64,000 nucleotides of DNA from Kineobactrum salinum (GCF_010669285.1 NZ_CP048711.1:3720001-3784000); one strand, 5' to 3'; positions 1-12,151 are shown, counted from the first letter of the stretch. A program made the numbers and translations. Notes: generated from the sequence alone by a model not told the origin.

Positions 1-2003
1 CCGGGCAGATCAACTACATTTCCAACAAGCCCACCGACCAGTTTGAGGCCGGCATTCTGGGAAGTTATGGCCGCTTCCAGGAGCTTAATGTGGAGGGGCA
101 TGTCAGTGGCCCACTCACGGAAGGTGTGCAGGGGCGTTTTGCCTTTCGTACCGTCCAGTCCGGTGAAGGCTGGCAGAAAAGTCTGACCCGGCCCGGCGAC
201 ACATTGGGTGAGAAGGACGTCATGGCCGTGCGTGGCCAGCTGAATTTTGACCTGAACCAGGACGCCAGCCTGCTGATCAGCGCCAGCTACGGTGACGACC
301 GTTCCGACAATATGGCCCAAACGGCCTATGATGGCAGGGACATCGGTATCGAGGAGTTCAGTGTTCCCTACAATGGTCTGGACCAGTACCGCTTGCCCAC
401 GGGCAGCAATTTTGGCGAGACGCCACCCTGGTATTCCACAGGCGACAATCGCCGCGCGGACTGGACCAATGAGTGGACCAGCCCACTGAATGGCGAAACC
501 GTCAGTCTCCGGCCCGAGCGCGACAACCAGCGCTACGGTATCTATGGCAAGCTGGAGTGGAACCTCGACTGGGCAACGCTGACCTCGATCACCAGCTACG
601 ATGAGTTCGAGCGCTCTGAAACCAATGACGTGGACGGAACGCATCTCTCGATTCAGGAAAATATCAACATCACCGATCTCTCCGTATTCTCGCAGGAGCT
701 GCGCCTGTCGGGGGAGAGCAACAAGATGTTCTGGATTGCGGGGCTGTACTACTCGGAGGATGAAGTCGACGAGTTCTACAATTTCTTCATGCAGGACGCC
801 CTGTTCGGTGATGGCGCAGCGGCCTGGGGCCTTCCCCTGCCTTTTGCCTCCAATCCCATTTATCGCCTGCACACCAAATACAAGCAGGAGACCGAGTCCG
901 CCGCGGCCTTCGGCCGGGTTGAGTACCAGCTCACTGACCGGGTTCGCCTGACTCTGGGTGCCCGCTATACCGAAGAGAAACGCGACTGGGCCGGCTGTAC
1001 TTTTGACGCCGGTGATGGCTCATTGGCCAGCTTCTGGAATGCCCAGTTTGGCAGCACCTTGCAGCCGGGCGACTGCGGCACACTCAACGATATCGCCGGC
1101 TCACCCACGAATATCTCGAGTGTGGCGGGTACGCCGCGTGTCAACGAAGCCTTCCAGGTCTTTGAAACCGATATCAGTACGGAGAAGTGGATGTGGCGTG
1201 CCGGTCTGGATTACGCATTCAGCGGGGATCTGCTGGGCTACGCGACGATCTCAACCGGCTTCAAGTCCGGTGGTTTCAATGGCAACAATTCCAACACCAC
1301 GGCTCAGTTGCAGCCCTACAAGCCGGAAGAGCTGACCGCGTATGAGCTTGGCCTCAAGTCGACCCTGCTCGACGGCAATATGCAGCTGAACATTGCCGGC
1401 TTTTTCTATGATTATGAAGACAAGCAGGAGTCAGAGCGTTCCATTACACCGGTAGGCGCGATCGGTGGGCTGGGCAACGTGCCCAAGTCGGAAATCACCG
1501 GCCTTGAGTTCGATCTGCAGTGGACGCCGGTATCCGGTCTTGTCATTGCGGCCGGCGCCTCCTGGCTCGAGACCGAAATCAAGCGCTGGGACGCGGTCGT
1601 CGACGGCACCTTCGACTTTGCCACCGGACAGGTGAGTGAAGTGATCACGGTGGATGCTTCTGGTCAGGAGCTGCCCCAGGCACCCGAGCTTTCCTACAAT
1701 ATTCTGGCGACCTACGAATGGAGCGTGGGCAACGGCCTGGTGGCGAGTATCAGTGGTGACATGAACTACACTGATGACATGCCCGACCCGGTGCGTCCCC
1801 AGAACTCGGTTGAGTCCTATACACTCTATAACGCCCGACTTGGCCTGGGCAACGCGGCGGGTGATTGGCGCGCCCTGTTGTGGTCGCGCAATCTCACCGA
1901 TGAGTACTACTATCCGGCGGCATTCGGCGGTGTCAACGGAGGCTTCGCGCGCTCCGTTGGCATGCCCCGTACCTACGGCGTCTCGCTCGAGTACAATTTC
2001 TGA
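1..2003 (+). CDS. TonB-dependent outer-membrane receptor, C-terminal part
   Basis: The gene runs in from the left edge; the open frame (codons starting at base 3) begins GQINYISNKPTDQFE, so the signal peptide, TonB box and most of the plug domain lie outside. What remains (about 667 residues) is the end of the plug and the full beta-barrel, with the alternating aromatic strands of the family (for example GLYYSEDEVDEFYNF and LTLGARYTEEKRDW), a TGFKSGGFNG strand and a C-terminal Y-N-F ending typical of outer-membrane barrels. Such receptors import large or scarce ligands using TonB-ExbBD energy. The long extracellular loops and the downstream amidohydrolase, metallohydrolase and flavoprotein suggest an organic substrate rather than iron, but that is inference. 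A terminator follows the stop. Confidence 0.93.
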   Translation, partial: GQINYISNKPTDQFEAGILGSYGRFQELNVEGHVSGPLTEGVQGRFAFRTVQSGEGWQKSLTRPGDTLGEKDVMAVRGQLNFDLNQDASLLISASYGDDRSDNMAQTAYDGRDIGIEEFSVPYNGLDQYRLPTGSNFGETPPWYSTGDNRRADWTNEWTSPLNGETVSLRPERDNQRYGIYGKLEWNLDWATLTSITSYDEFERSETNDVDGTHLSIQENINITDLSVFSQELRLSGESNKMFWIAGLYYSEDEVDEFYNFFMQDALFGDGAAAWGLPLPFASNPIYRLHTKYKQETESAAAFGRVEYQLTDRVRLTLGARYTEEKRDWAGCTFDAGDGSLASFWNAQFGSTLQPGDCGTLNDIAGSPTNISSVAGTPRVNEAFQVFETDISTEKWMWRAGLDYAFSGDLLGYATISTGFKSGGFNGNNSNTTAQLQPYKPEELTAYELGLKSTLLDGNMQLNIAGFFYDYEDKQESERSITPVGAIGGLGNVPKSEITGLEFDLQWTPVSGLVIAAGASWLETEIKRWDAVVDGTFDFATGQVSEVITVDASGQELPQAPELSYNILATYEWSVGNGLVASISGDMNYTDDMPDPVRPQNSVESYTLYNARLGLGNAAGDWRALLWSRNLTDEYYYPAAFGGVNGGFARSVGMPRTYGVSLEYNF

Positions 2004-2037
2004 CGGGACAGGATGTCTGAGCGGGACCATCGTCACT

Positions 2038-2061
2038 GCCGCAGCTGTCGCTGCGGCTTTT
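2038..2061 (+). terminator. Rho-independent terminator after the TonB receptor
   Basis: An 8-bp perfect stem GCCGCAGC / GCTGCGGC with a four-base loop is followed directly by TTTT. It lies 34 bases after the receptor stop codon and before the amidohydrolase start, so the receptor is probably transcribed separately or with partial read-through. Confidence 0.7.
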
Positions 2062-2097
2062 CGCATACGCAAGGACTGATCATGAGGGCAATCTGAG

Positions 2098-3833
2098 ATG
2101 CGCAATATCTTCGCGTGGCGTCCTGCGCCGGGAACCGGCACCCGCCTGTCGGTGTTCGCGGCAATCCTGCTGTCATTATCGGCTCGCGCCGGGGCGGCCG
2201 ATCAGTTGTTCACCAATGGCAAGGTGTATACCCAGGATCCGCAGCAGCCCTGGGTCGAAGCCTTTGTGGTGCGCGACGGCAAATATCTGTTTGCGGGGTC
2301 GGAAGCCAGGGCGCGCGAGCTTCTACGCCAGGGCCATGCCGAAACAGATCTGGAGAACCGCTTCGTCATGCCGGCCCTGATCGATGCGCATCTGCACCCC
2401 GTGCGCGGCGGTACCTCGAATCTGTATGAGTGCCAGTTTCCCTTCAGTGCCGGCCCCGCAGATGTGCAGGATGCCATCGCCCGCTGTGTGGCAGACAATC
2501 CCGATGCCGTGTGGATTCTCGGGGACAGTGGGACAGCGGTTTCTTTGAGCGCTTCGATATACCCTCACCGCGGCGTTTTCTTGACGAGGTGTCTGGCGAC
2601 AAGGCGATAGTCCTGAGCGACGACAGCCATCACAACGGCTGGGCCAACAGCAGGGCGCTGGAACTCGCCGGCGTCACGGCAGATACCCCGGATCCTTCCG
2701 GGGGCAGCTATGGCCGCGAGCCGGGGTCGGATAAACCCAATGGATTGTTGTTTGAAGCGGCAAAATACGATGTCTTTGCCCTGCTTCCGGAGTGGACCCC
2801 GGACCAGCTGAAGGCGGGTGCCTTCGAAGCTGTACGGGTGGCAAACCGGTATGGCGTGGTGGGCATCAAGGACGCCAATGCGACTACCGAGGTACTGGCG
2901 GCTTATGATGCAGTGGTGCGTGCAGGCGGCGCCAGCACCTATATCGCTGCGGCCATTGCGACACCGCGGGGCCGCGACGGGGCGGCGCTGGACTATGAGC
3001 AGCTGGATGCGGCCCGGGACCGGTATCACAGTGACGAACTCGATGTCCGCTATGTCAAGCTGTACCTGGATGGTGTGCCGACCGCATCGCGTACCGCAGC
3101 CATGCTGGAGGACTACCTGCCCGCCACTGCGGGAGGGGCGACCCACAACGGCAAGATTCACATCAGTCCCGAACAGCTTTTTACCGATATTCTCGAGCTT
3201 GATCGTCGCGGCTATACGGTCAAGATCCACACGGCGGGTGACCGTGCCGTGCGCGTGGCGCTCGATGCGATCGCCCGGGTGCGCGAGGCCAACGGTGACA
3301 GCGGCTTGCGGCACGAACTGGCGCATGCCGGTTATATTGCCCCGCAGGATCTGCCGCGGTTCAAGAAACTGGATGTCGTGGCAGACCTGTCGCCCTACCT
3401 GTGGTATCCCTCGGGTATCATGGAGTCCATTGTGGGGGCCCTCGGGGACAGGGGGGAGCGCTACTGGCCGGTGCGGGACCTCCTGGATGCGGAAGCTCCT
3501 GTGCTTGCCGGGTCCGACTGGCCGGCCGGGGTTCAGACCATGAACCCCTGGGAAGGCATTGAGGCGATAGTGACGCGCCGCCATCCGCAGGACAGCTATC
3601 CCGGCACGTTGTGGCAATCCCAGGCGATCACTCTGGCAGAAGCTCTGCTCATTTTCACCCAGTCCGGTGCCCGCGCGCTGAGGCTGGAGGGACAGACCGG
3701 AATGATTCGGGGCGGTCAGTCGGCAGATTTTGTCGTGCTGGAGGAATCGCTTTTCGATATTCCCGTTGACGCGATCAGCGACACCGAAGTGATGCAAACC
3801 GTGTTCCAGGGGCGAGTGGTCTATGAGCAATGA
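2098..3833 (+). CDS. YtcJ-like amidohydrolase (frameshifted in this sequence)
   Basis: Metal-dependent hydrolase of the amidohydrolase superfamily (Amidohydro_3/YtcJ-like, TIM barrel). The first frame gives a signal peptide (MRNIFAWRP... to SARAGA), the beta-sandwich start LFTNGKVYTQD and the first metal motif DAHLHP near residue 100. The frame then breaks at the GGGG run 2521-2524. One extra G restores WILGGQWDSGFFERF, a family-typical stretch, and the second frame carries KIHTAGDRAVRVALDAI, RHELAHAGYI and the GSDWP metal/catalytic motif. The repaired protein is about 578 residues, normal for the family. The signal peptide suggests a periplasmic enzyme. The stop overlaps the next gene's start by 11 bases, so the two are probably translationally coupled. 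Substrate unknown. Confidence 0.85.
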
Positions 3834-5997
3834 CCAGCTGGCACTGCGCCCACGTTCGGTGACCAGCACGGCCAGGCGGGGCCGGACACCGATGTATTTC
3901 CTGTATGGCTGCATTCTTGCCTGCACTCTGGTGGCGACTGCCGATGTGGCGCGCGGCCATACCACAGGACATCCCGAAGGGCCGCTGGGAAAGATCAGCC
4001 ATGCCTGGCAGCCTGACCCGGCGATAGCCTCGGTATTCTCGCTGAACTTCGATTTTCACGCCGGAGCCAATGTGGTCAATTGGACACCCGCGGCAGAAAT
4101 GATTGAAGTGGAGGGACGCGACTGCATACGCAGTGGCTACATCCTGTTTGATGTGGACGATGACGTGGTATTTGATGCCGATGCGTCAATCAATGTCGAG
4201 ATGGAGTTCTACCGGCCGCAAACCGACGGCTTTGTCCTGTCCTGGGACCACGCGGTAGTACCCCATGCGGTGGAGCACAGCTTCGGGGAAGCTGACACCA
4301 GCAGCCCCTGGCACCGGGTATCGATGACCCTGGACAGGGCGCGGTTTGCCAACCGCAAGTACTATGGCAGTGACCTGGGCATTGCGGGAATCGGCAGCCA
4401 GCTGCATCACCCGGAAGGCAGTGGCCAGGTGGTACTGTGCGATATTTCGCTGAACATTCCCGATGAGCTCAATACCGCGGTTGCCGATGCTTCGGTGGAG
4501 CTGCGGGTGCGGGACGAGAAAGGCCAGCCCACTGCTGCGCGGGTCGGGATCTATCGGCAGGATGGCTGGCAACCGCGGGTGGCCGATGCGGCCCTGGAGT
4601 TGCGCCGTTACACGGAAGATACCCGCACCCTGCCGCTCGTTGCCGTGCCGGCAAGCTGGCCCGAGCATGGGCGTTATGTGTTTTTTGCCGACGGAGACTA
4701 CAAGGGTTCCCTGCCGTCCGGTGACTACGAACTCGTGGTAATGAAAGGGCCGGAATATCGCATGGTACGCCGCCCGTTCTCGGTCGAACCGGGTCAGAGC
4801 ACCGTGCTTGATGTACAGCTCGCGCGCTGGTCCGATCCGCGCGCGGACGGCTGGCTCTCCGGTGATGTTCATATTCATATCGGGCGTGAAGATGCGAACG
4901 ACAATGCCGGGGTTCTCAATTTCATGCGGGCTGAAGACCTGCGGGTAGCGAATCTGCTGCAGATGGGCAACCTGCATGACTCCTATTTCAGGCAATACGC
5001 TTTTGGTGAAGCGGGCGTACACCGCGAGGATGACTACTTTCTCGTCTCCGGCCAGGAATCTCCCCGCACCTCGCACCGCGGTCACAGTATTGGTCTCAAT
5101 ACCCGGCGCTTTCACTGGCCGCAGGCAGAATACTTTTTCTATGATCGCACTTCCGACGCGATCCGTGAGGAAGGGGGCCTTTGGGGCTACGCCCACGTCG
5201 CGATCGAGGCATTCAATATGCACTACGGCCTGGCGCTGGATGTGCCCAGGGGCAAGGTCGATTTCATCGAAATGATGCAATACGGGGTGATGAATACCGC
5301 GTATTTCTACGACTTTCTGAATATGGGGTATCGTCTGCTGCCGGCGGCCGGATCAGACTATCCCTATATCGGTTTTCCGGGCGCTGAGCGTCTGTACGTC
5401 CATACCCCCGAGCTGCGCTCAGCCCAGGACTGGTTTGATGCCCTGCGCCAGCAGCGTTCCTATGTCACCAACTGGATGACCCTGGAGCTGTCGGTGAATG
5501 GCGATACCCGCAGCAGTGAATTCGCCGTCAAGCAGAATGAGACGCTGAAAGTCAGTGCCAGCGTATCCGTCAACCCGGATTTCGATACCATGGACCGTGT
5601 TGAACTGGTGAGGCAGGGAGAGGTCGTCGCCCGGGCCGAGGCCCGGGGCGACGGTATCACCGAGCTGGCGATCGATCATGCTTGGAACGCCGTAAGCTCG
5701 GGTTGGTTTGCCGTGCGCGCCTATGGCCGCAGCGGGGCATTGCTGCATTCTGCGCCACTGTATGTGTTCGTCGATGGCAACCGGGATTTTTCGGATCCCG
5801 AGCAGCGCGGGCCGTTGGCGCAGAAGTACCGTGAGCTGCTGCTGGAGTTCCGCGACTCGACGCCAGACCTCGCCGAGGAATGGGAGCGTCACGATGTCGA
5901 GACTGAGGTGCACGCTGCCTGGGACCGCGCCCAACCGCAGTTGCGCAGGGCCATCGCCGAGGCATTGCGCGAGTACGACAGGCTGATCGGGCAGTAA
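3823..5997 (+). CDS. CehA/McbA-family metallohydrolase-like exported protein
   Basis: A 724-residue protein whose central part, GWLSGDVHIHIGREDANDN followed by HDSYFRQYAFG and EMMQYGVMNTAYF, matches the PHP-like metal-dependent CehA/McbA group; CehA is a carbamate (carbaryl) hydrolase. The H-x-H pair in GDVHIHIG and later His/Asp residues (GYAHVAIEAFN, AAGSDYPYIG) are likely metal ligands. The N-terminal 330 residues form a separate beta-rich region. The predicted start at 3823 overlaps the amidohydrolase, but ATG at 3892 gives a cleaner signal peptide (MYFLYGCILACTLVATADVARG). Two consecutive exported hydrolases downstream of a TonB receptor suggest joint attack on an ester, amide or carbamate; this is inference. 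Confidence 0.82.
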   Translation: MSNDQLALRPRSVTSTARRGRTPMYFLYGCILACTLVATADVARGHTTGHPEGPLGKISHAWQPDPAIASVFSLNFDFHAGANVVNWTPAAEMIEVEGRDCIRSGYILFDVDDDVVFDADASINVEMEFYRPQTDGFVLSWDHAVVPHAVEHSFGEADTSSPWHRVSMTLDRARFANRKYYGSDLGIAGIGSQLHHPEGSGQVVLCDISLNIPDELNTAVADASVELRVRDEKGQPTAARVGIYRQDGWQPRVADAALELRRYTEDTRTLPLVAVPASWPEHGRYVFFADGDYKGSLPSGDYELVVMKGPEYRMVRRPFSVEPGQSTVLDVQLARWSDPRADGWLSGDVHIHIGREDANDNAGVLNFMRAEDLRVANLLQMGNLHDSYFRQYAFGEAGVHREDDYFLVSGQESPRTSHRGHSIGLNTRRFHWPQAEYFFYDRTSDAIREEGGLWGYAHVAIEAFNMHYGLALDVPRGKVDFIEMMQYGVMNTAYFYDFLNMGYRLLPAAGSDYPYIGFPGAERLYVHTPELRSAQDWFDALRQQRSYVTNWMTLELSVNGDTRSSEFAVKQNETLKVSASVSVNPDFDTMDRVELVRQGEVVARAEARGDGITELAIDHAWNAVSSGWFAVRAYGRSGALLHSAPLYVFVDGNRDFSDPEQRGPLAQKYRELLLEFRDSTPDLAEEWERHDVETEVHAAWDRAQPQLRRAIAEALREYDRLIGQ

Positions 5998-6016
5998 CTT
6001 GCCGCCAGGGCCTTTG

Positions 6017-6052
6017 CGGAACAGATATTTTATGTTTAAAATGTTTGTTCCG
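6017..6052. promoter_or_regulatory. 36-bp near-perfect inverted repeat, candidate operator of the OYE gene
   Basis: Two 16-base arms flank a TGTT centre. The left arm is CGGAACAGATATTTTA and the right arm matches its reverse complement at 14 of 16 positions (outer CGGAACA/TGTTCCG and inner ATTTTA/TAAAAT perfect). It lies 18-53 bases upstream of the OYE-family start and is AT-rich inside with GC ends. This fits a dimeric repressor site of TetR, MarR or GntR type better than a terminator, because no T-run follows on the plus strand. The regulator is not identified. Confidence 0.55.
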
Positions 6053-6069
6053 AATGCGAGGCACAGGCT

Positions 6070-7530
6070 ATGTGGAAACCACCGCAGCGAATCAAGTACA
6101 CCGCCGTTGAAGAGGACTGGCCCAGCCGCTCCGAAGCCCGCGACAGCCTGCTGTTTTCACCCCTGCAGGTCGGCCCGGTAACACTGGAGCAGCGCACCTG
6201 GGTGCCGGCCATGGTGCCCTGGCGCTCGAACGAGGCGGGCGAGGTCACCGAGGACGTGCTGCAGTGGTACCGGCGCTTTGCCCTGGGCAAGCCCGGGGTG
6301 ATCGTGGTCGAAGCCACCGGCATTCGCGATATTCCCAGCGGGCCGCTGCTGCGGATCGGCGATGACCGCTGTATTCCCGGACTGAAACAATTGGCGGAGG
6401 TGGTGCGCGAAGCCAGCGAGGGCCGCACCCGGTTGTTTATCCAGCTGATTGATTTCCTGACCATTCGCCGTCGTCCCGACCCCGAAAAATACCTGCGGCG
6501 CTTCCTGCAGATTGAAGACAGGCATCGCGCCGCATTGGACATGGCGAAGTCCAGTGAAGAAGCCGTGCGGAACCGGCTGCTGGAACTGGCGCCCGAAGAG
6601 CTGCAGCAGCTGTTGTCCGCCAAGGAGTGGGAGGATATGCAACAGGGCTACCGCGAGCGTGTCACTGATACCCATATCCCCGCGATCGCCGAATTGCCGC
6701 AAACCCTGCCAGAACTGTTCTCCAGCGCCGCGGCCCGTGCAGAGGCGGCGGGCTTTGACGGCGTGGAGCTGCATTATGCCCACGCCTACACGATGGCCTC
6801 CTTCCTGTCGCCCACCAACACCCGCGACGATGGCTACGGTGGCGGGCGGGAACAGCGGATACGGTTGCCGCTGGAGGTCTATCGGGCGGTGCGGGACGCT
6901 ACCGGAGCGGATTTTGCCGTCGGCTGTCGCTTCCTCAGCGACGAAATCATCGACGACGGCAACCGGGTCGATGACGCCTGCTTTTTTGCCTCCCGCTTTG
7001 CCGAGGCGGGGATGGACTTCCTGTCGCTGTCCCGCGGTGGCAAGTTCGACGATGCCAAACAGCCCAAGGTGGGTTGGGCAGCCTATCCCTACACCGGCAG
7101 GAGTGGCTATGAGTGCATGCCCGGCTATATCTCCGATCCACAGGGTCCATTCGGCCGCAATATCGAGCCGGTCGCCGCCATCCGCGAGGCTCTGCGTAGC
7201 GCCAATCAACAGACGCCGGTGGTGGTGGCAGGGGGGATTTTCAGCTTCAACAAGGCCGAACAGATATTGCAGCAGGGACAGGCCGATATCATAGGTTTTG
7301 CCCGCCAGGCACTGGCGGACCCGGACTGGTTCGAGAAAGTGCGCACCGGTTATGGTCCGGAGGTGATCATCTGCCGCTACAGTAACTACTGCGAGGGCCT
7401 TGACCAGAAGCACAAACAGGTGACCTGCGAGCTGTGGGACCGGCTCGACCTGGACGAACCCGGTATTGCCAAAAGCCACGATGGCAAACGCCGGCTGCTG
7501 GCGCCGCTCTGGTCGCCGGGAGAAGGCTGA
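6070..7530 (+). CDS. NADH:flavin oxidoreductase, Old Yellow Enzyme family
   Basis: A 486-residue FMN TIM-barrel protein. Family features in order: LFSPLQVGPVTLEQRTWVPAM (first strand and FMN contact), the AAARAEAAGFDGVELHYAHAYT substrate/FMN region (usual H-x-x-H/N), FLSPTNTRDDGYGG, and the phosphate-binding end VVVAGGIFSFNKAEQIL then DIIGFARQALADPDW. Unlike 2,4-dienoyl-CoA reductase it has no C-terminal NAD(P)/FAD domain. A Cys-containing tail (CRYSNYCEG, VTCELW) resembles only the first part of an Fe-S linker. An insert of about 60 residues (roughly 130-200) interrupts the barrel. It probably reduces an enone or aromatic-derived double bond. It is preceded by a strong inverted repeat and converges on paaX. 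Confidence 0.88.
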   Translation: MWKPPQRIKYTAVEEDWPSRSEARDSLLFSPLQVGPVTLEQRTWVPAMVPWRSNEAGEVTEDVLQWYRRFALGKPGVIVVEATGIRDIPSGPLLRIGDDRCIPGLKQLAEVVREASEGRTRLFIQLIDFLTIRRRPDPEKYLRRFLQIEDRHRAALDMAKSSEEAVRNRLLELAPEELQQLLSAKEWEDMQQGYRERVTDTHIPAIAELPQTLPELFSSAAARAEAAGFDGVELHYAHAYTMASFLSPTNTRDDGYGGGREQRIRLPLEVYRAVRDATGADFAVGCRFLSDEIIDDGNRVDDACFFASRFAEAGMDFLSLSRGGKFDDAKQPKVGWAAYPYTGRSGYECMPGYISDPQGPFGRNIEPVAAIREALRSANQQTPVVVAGGIFSFNKAEQILQQGQADIIGFARQALADPDWFEKVRTGYGPEVIICRYSNYCEGLDQKHKQVTCELWDRLDLDEPGIAKSHDGKRRLLAPLWSPGEG

Positions 7531-7559
7531 GAGCACTTCATCCAGTCCTGCGGTGTCAC

Positions 7560-8504
7560 TTATGTGCCGGATGTCGGTATCGGCCCGAAACCTGGAAAGC
7601 GTGCTGCAAAACCCTTGCCGGCGGCAGGCATGGGGCCGTTGCCCGCCTTCAGGGTACTGGTGATATGGTGCATCGAGGGCTGCGCCAGGGTCTTGTACAT
7701 GGCTCCGGTCAGTGCCTGGGCCTCGGCGCCGGGCCAGCCGGGAGGCAGCAATTCCTCCGGCAGCGGTGTGTCATGCAGCAGTACTCTGCGGTAGTCATGG
7801 ATCAGCAGGGTGCGAATGATGAAGGCGGTCTCCGGGGTGAGCGTCTGCTCCTGTTGCAGCCATTTGTACAGGGGCTTGAAGTCACCCAGAAACGCCCGGT
7901 AGGCGGCGGCCGTCTGCTCCAGTTGCCAGCATTCGTGCACCATTTTGCGCAGCAATTGGGGCGAGGCCAGCCTGGAACTGGTGGCATCGAATACCATGAC
8001 CTTGTCGCTGGCGTCGAATTCTTCCAGGGTCTCGCGCAGGGCGCGGCCCCCGGCCCCCGGCTTGGCAAAGGTGCCATTGGCAATGTTGCGAAAGCCCTGC
8101 CAGCCCAGGCTGCGGCGGAAGTCCTCCCGATCCCGGTCGGGAATGGCCAGCGGCACCAGGATTTGCCAGTGTCCCTCCCAGGAGGTGTCCTCGGTGGCAT
8201 AGATACGGCGGGCCGCGCGCTCGTACTCGGCATTGCCGTGAGTGCTGAAACGGTAGTAGCTGCGTCGCCCGACCCGCTCCGCCTCCAGCCAACCTTCCTT
8301 CACCAGCCGGAATACCGAAGTCCGCACCAGGCGCTCATTGACTCCCAGCGGAGCCAGTGCCTGTACCAGACTGCCCAGCCAGATGGTATGACCGTGCTGG
8401 GAGACCACATCGCCGAACAGGGTGATGATCAGCGAGGTACTGCGCATGGGTTTGCGGGCCAGAAAGCGGGTCAGCAGGCGCCGGAGCGCGGCGGGTTTTG
8501 ACAA
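7560..8504 (-). CDS. paaX: PaaX-family transcriptional repressor
   Basis: A 314-residue regulator with the PaaX layout: an N-terminal winged helix (RSTSLIITLFGDVVSQHGHTI... RTSVFRLVKEGWLEAERVGRRSYY), a central PaaX region (YATEDTSWEGHWQILVPLAIP) and a C-terminal region ending in LLIHDYRRVLLHDTPLPEELLPPGWPG, all characteristic. In E. coli PaaX represses paa promoters and is released by phenylacetyl-CoA. It is divergent from paaK across 220 bases. Both this intergenic and the one at 12152-12312 carry the 12-mer TGTATCATAAAT, a candidate operator element. Confidence 0.95.
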   Translation of the reverse strand: MSKPAALRRLLTRFLARKPMRSTSLIITLFGDVVSQHGHTIWLGSLVQALAPLGVNERLVRTSVFRLVKEGWLEAERVGRRSYYRFSTHGNAEYERAARRIYATEDTSWEGHWQILVPLAIPDRDREDFRRSLGWQGFRNIANGTFAKPGAGGRALRETLEEFDASDKVMVFDATSSRLASPQLLRKMVHECWQLEQTAAAYRAFLGDFKPLYKWLQQEQTLTPETAFIIRTLLIHDYRRVLLHDTPLPEELLPPGWPGAEAQALTGAMYKTLAQPSMHHITSTLKAGNGPMPAAGKGFAARFPGFGPIPTSGT

Positions 8505-8620
8505 ATGGATTCCTCCCCGACAGGGTGATGGTGGTGCCCATTGGGGCCAGACGGAATACTACCTCAGCCGCGACAGGATAACATGTCGCGCAAGCTGCCC
8601 TTTCCTTTGTGTGATGGGCA

Positions 8621-8634
8621 ATTTATGATACAAA
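8621..8634. promoter_or_regulatory. Candidate paa operator motif in the paaX/paaK intergenic
   Basis: ATTTATGATACAAA lies in the AT-rich part of the 220-base paaX-paaK gap. The reverse complement of its first 12 bases, TGTATCATAAAT, recurs exactly at 12239-12250 in the other divergent paa promoter region. Upstream in the same gap, TTTGTGTGAT roughly mirrors it. A shared exact 12-mer in the two divergent promoters of one pathway suggests a PaaX site; the binding protein is inferred. Confidence 0.45.
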
Positions 8635-8724
8635 AATATTGAGATGTTGGTGTAAATTGTATTATATTAAAACACTGCCATCCCCTGGAATTGCTATCAA
8701 TTCAACGACCACTCTGGAGTCGCC

Positions 8725-10022
8725 ATGAGCACCGAACCCTGCCTGGATCCGCTGCATCCGATCGAAACCGCCAGTCTTGACGAGTTGCGCAGCTTGCAAC
8801 TGGAGCGGTTGCAAAAGAGCCTGCGGCATGCCTATGCCAACTCACCGGTCTACCGGGCCAAGTTCGACGAGCGTGGTGTGCATCCGGACGACCTGCACTC
8901 GCTGGCGGACCTGGCGCGGTTCCCTTTCACCACCAAGGATGATTTGCGCGACAATTACCCGTTCGGCATGTTTGCAGTGCCGATGGAACAGGTGGTGCGT
9001 ATCCATGCCTCCAGTGGTACCACCGGCAAGCCGACGGTGGTGGGCTACACCCGGGGCGACATTGAAGTCTGGTCTGACGTGGTGGCCCGTTCGATCCGCG
9101 CCGCGGGGGGAAGAGCCTCGGACAAGGTGCATGTATCCTACGGTTATGGCCTGTTCACTGGCGGGCTGGGCGCGCATTATGGGGCTGAACGCCTGGGCTG
9201 TACCGTGATCCCGATGTCCGGTGGCCAGACAGAGAAGCAGGTGCAGTTGATTCGTGATTTTGACCCGGACATCATCATGGTGACACCGAGTTACATGATG
9301 AATATAGCCGATGAGATGGACCGCCAGCAGGTGGATACCCGCAAGCTCTCCCTGCGGGTGGGTATCTTCGGCGCCGAACCCTGGACCGATGCCATGCGCC
9401 GGGAAATGGAGCAGCGCCTGAACCTGGATGCAGTCGACATCTATGGCCTGTCCGAGGTGATGGGGCCCGGCGTGGCGCAGGAATGTCTGGAGAGCAAGGA
9501 TGGTCCCACCATTTGGGAGGACCATTTCTACCCCGAGATCATCGACCCGGAAACCGGCGAAGTCCTGCCTGACGGGGAGGAGGGCGAACTGGTCTTCACC
9601 AGCCTGACGAAGGAGGCGATGCCGATGATACGGTATCGCACCCGCGACCTGACCCGGCTGTTGCCAGGCTCTGCCCGCAGCATGCGCCGGATGGCAAAAA
9701 TCACCGGCCGCAGCGATGACATGCTGATCATTCGCGGGGTCAATGTGTTTCCCACCCAGGTGGAGGAGCAGTTGCTGGCGGTGCCCGGCTTGTCGCCTCA
9801 CTACTTCATCGAGGTCAACAAGGACGGACACCTGGATACCATGGAAGTGCATGTGGAGATGGTGGTGGAAACCTCCGCCGCGGACATGCAACTGGCTGCC
9901 GGCGCACTGCAGCATCGGATCAAGTCGATGATCGGGATTTCCACCACCGTGCGGCCCCATGCCCCCGGGTCATACCGCGTTCCGAGGGCAAGGCCAAACG
10001 GGTATTTGACAAGCGGCGGTAG
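8725..10022 (+). CDS. paaK: Phenylacetate-CoA ligase (C-terminal frameshift)
   Basis: Activates phenylacetate with ATP and CoA to phenylacetyl-CoA. Seen: the AMP-binding P-loop SSGTTGKPT near residue 97, YGYGLFTGGLGAHYGAE, DIYGLSEVMGPG, and the C-terminal lid GRSDDMLIIRGVNVFPTQVEE. After HAPGS (about 9970) the frame slips; one inserted base gives the classical PaaK ending IPRSEGKAKRVFDKRR and a stop at 10020-10022, a protein of about 432 residues, exactly the family length. Without repair the frame runs on to 10473 as a meaningless tail. A GGAG ribosome site lies at about 8711. It converges on the hydratase/dehydrogenase gene. Confidence 0.93.
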
Positions 10023-10062
10023 CGGGGCGGCGAAAGCCTCCCCCGCCAGCAGTACTAAAGCC

Positions 10063-12151
<2,089 letters not shown>

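Noticed and set aside
2565-3965. A 466-codon open frame on the minus strand opposite the amidohydrolase
   Set aside because: It is antisense to a clearly recognised enzyme, has no recognisable domain and mirrors codon bias of the true gene.
6157-7536. Long minus-strand frame opposite the OYE gene
   Set aside because: Shadow of the GC-rich coding strand; the product shows only His/Gln/Gly-rich low complexity and no family motif.
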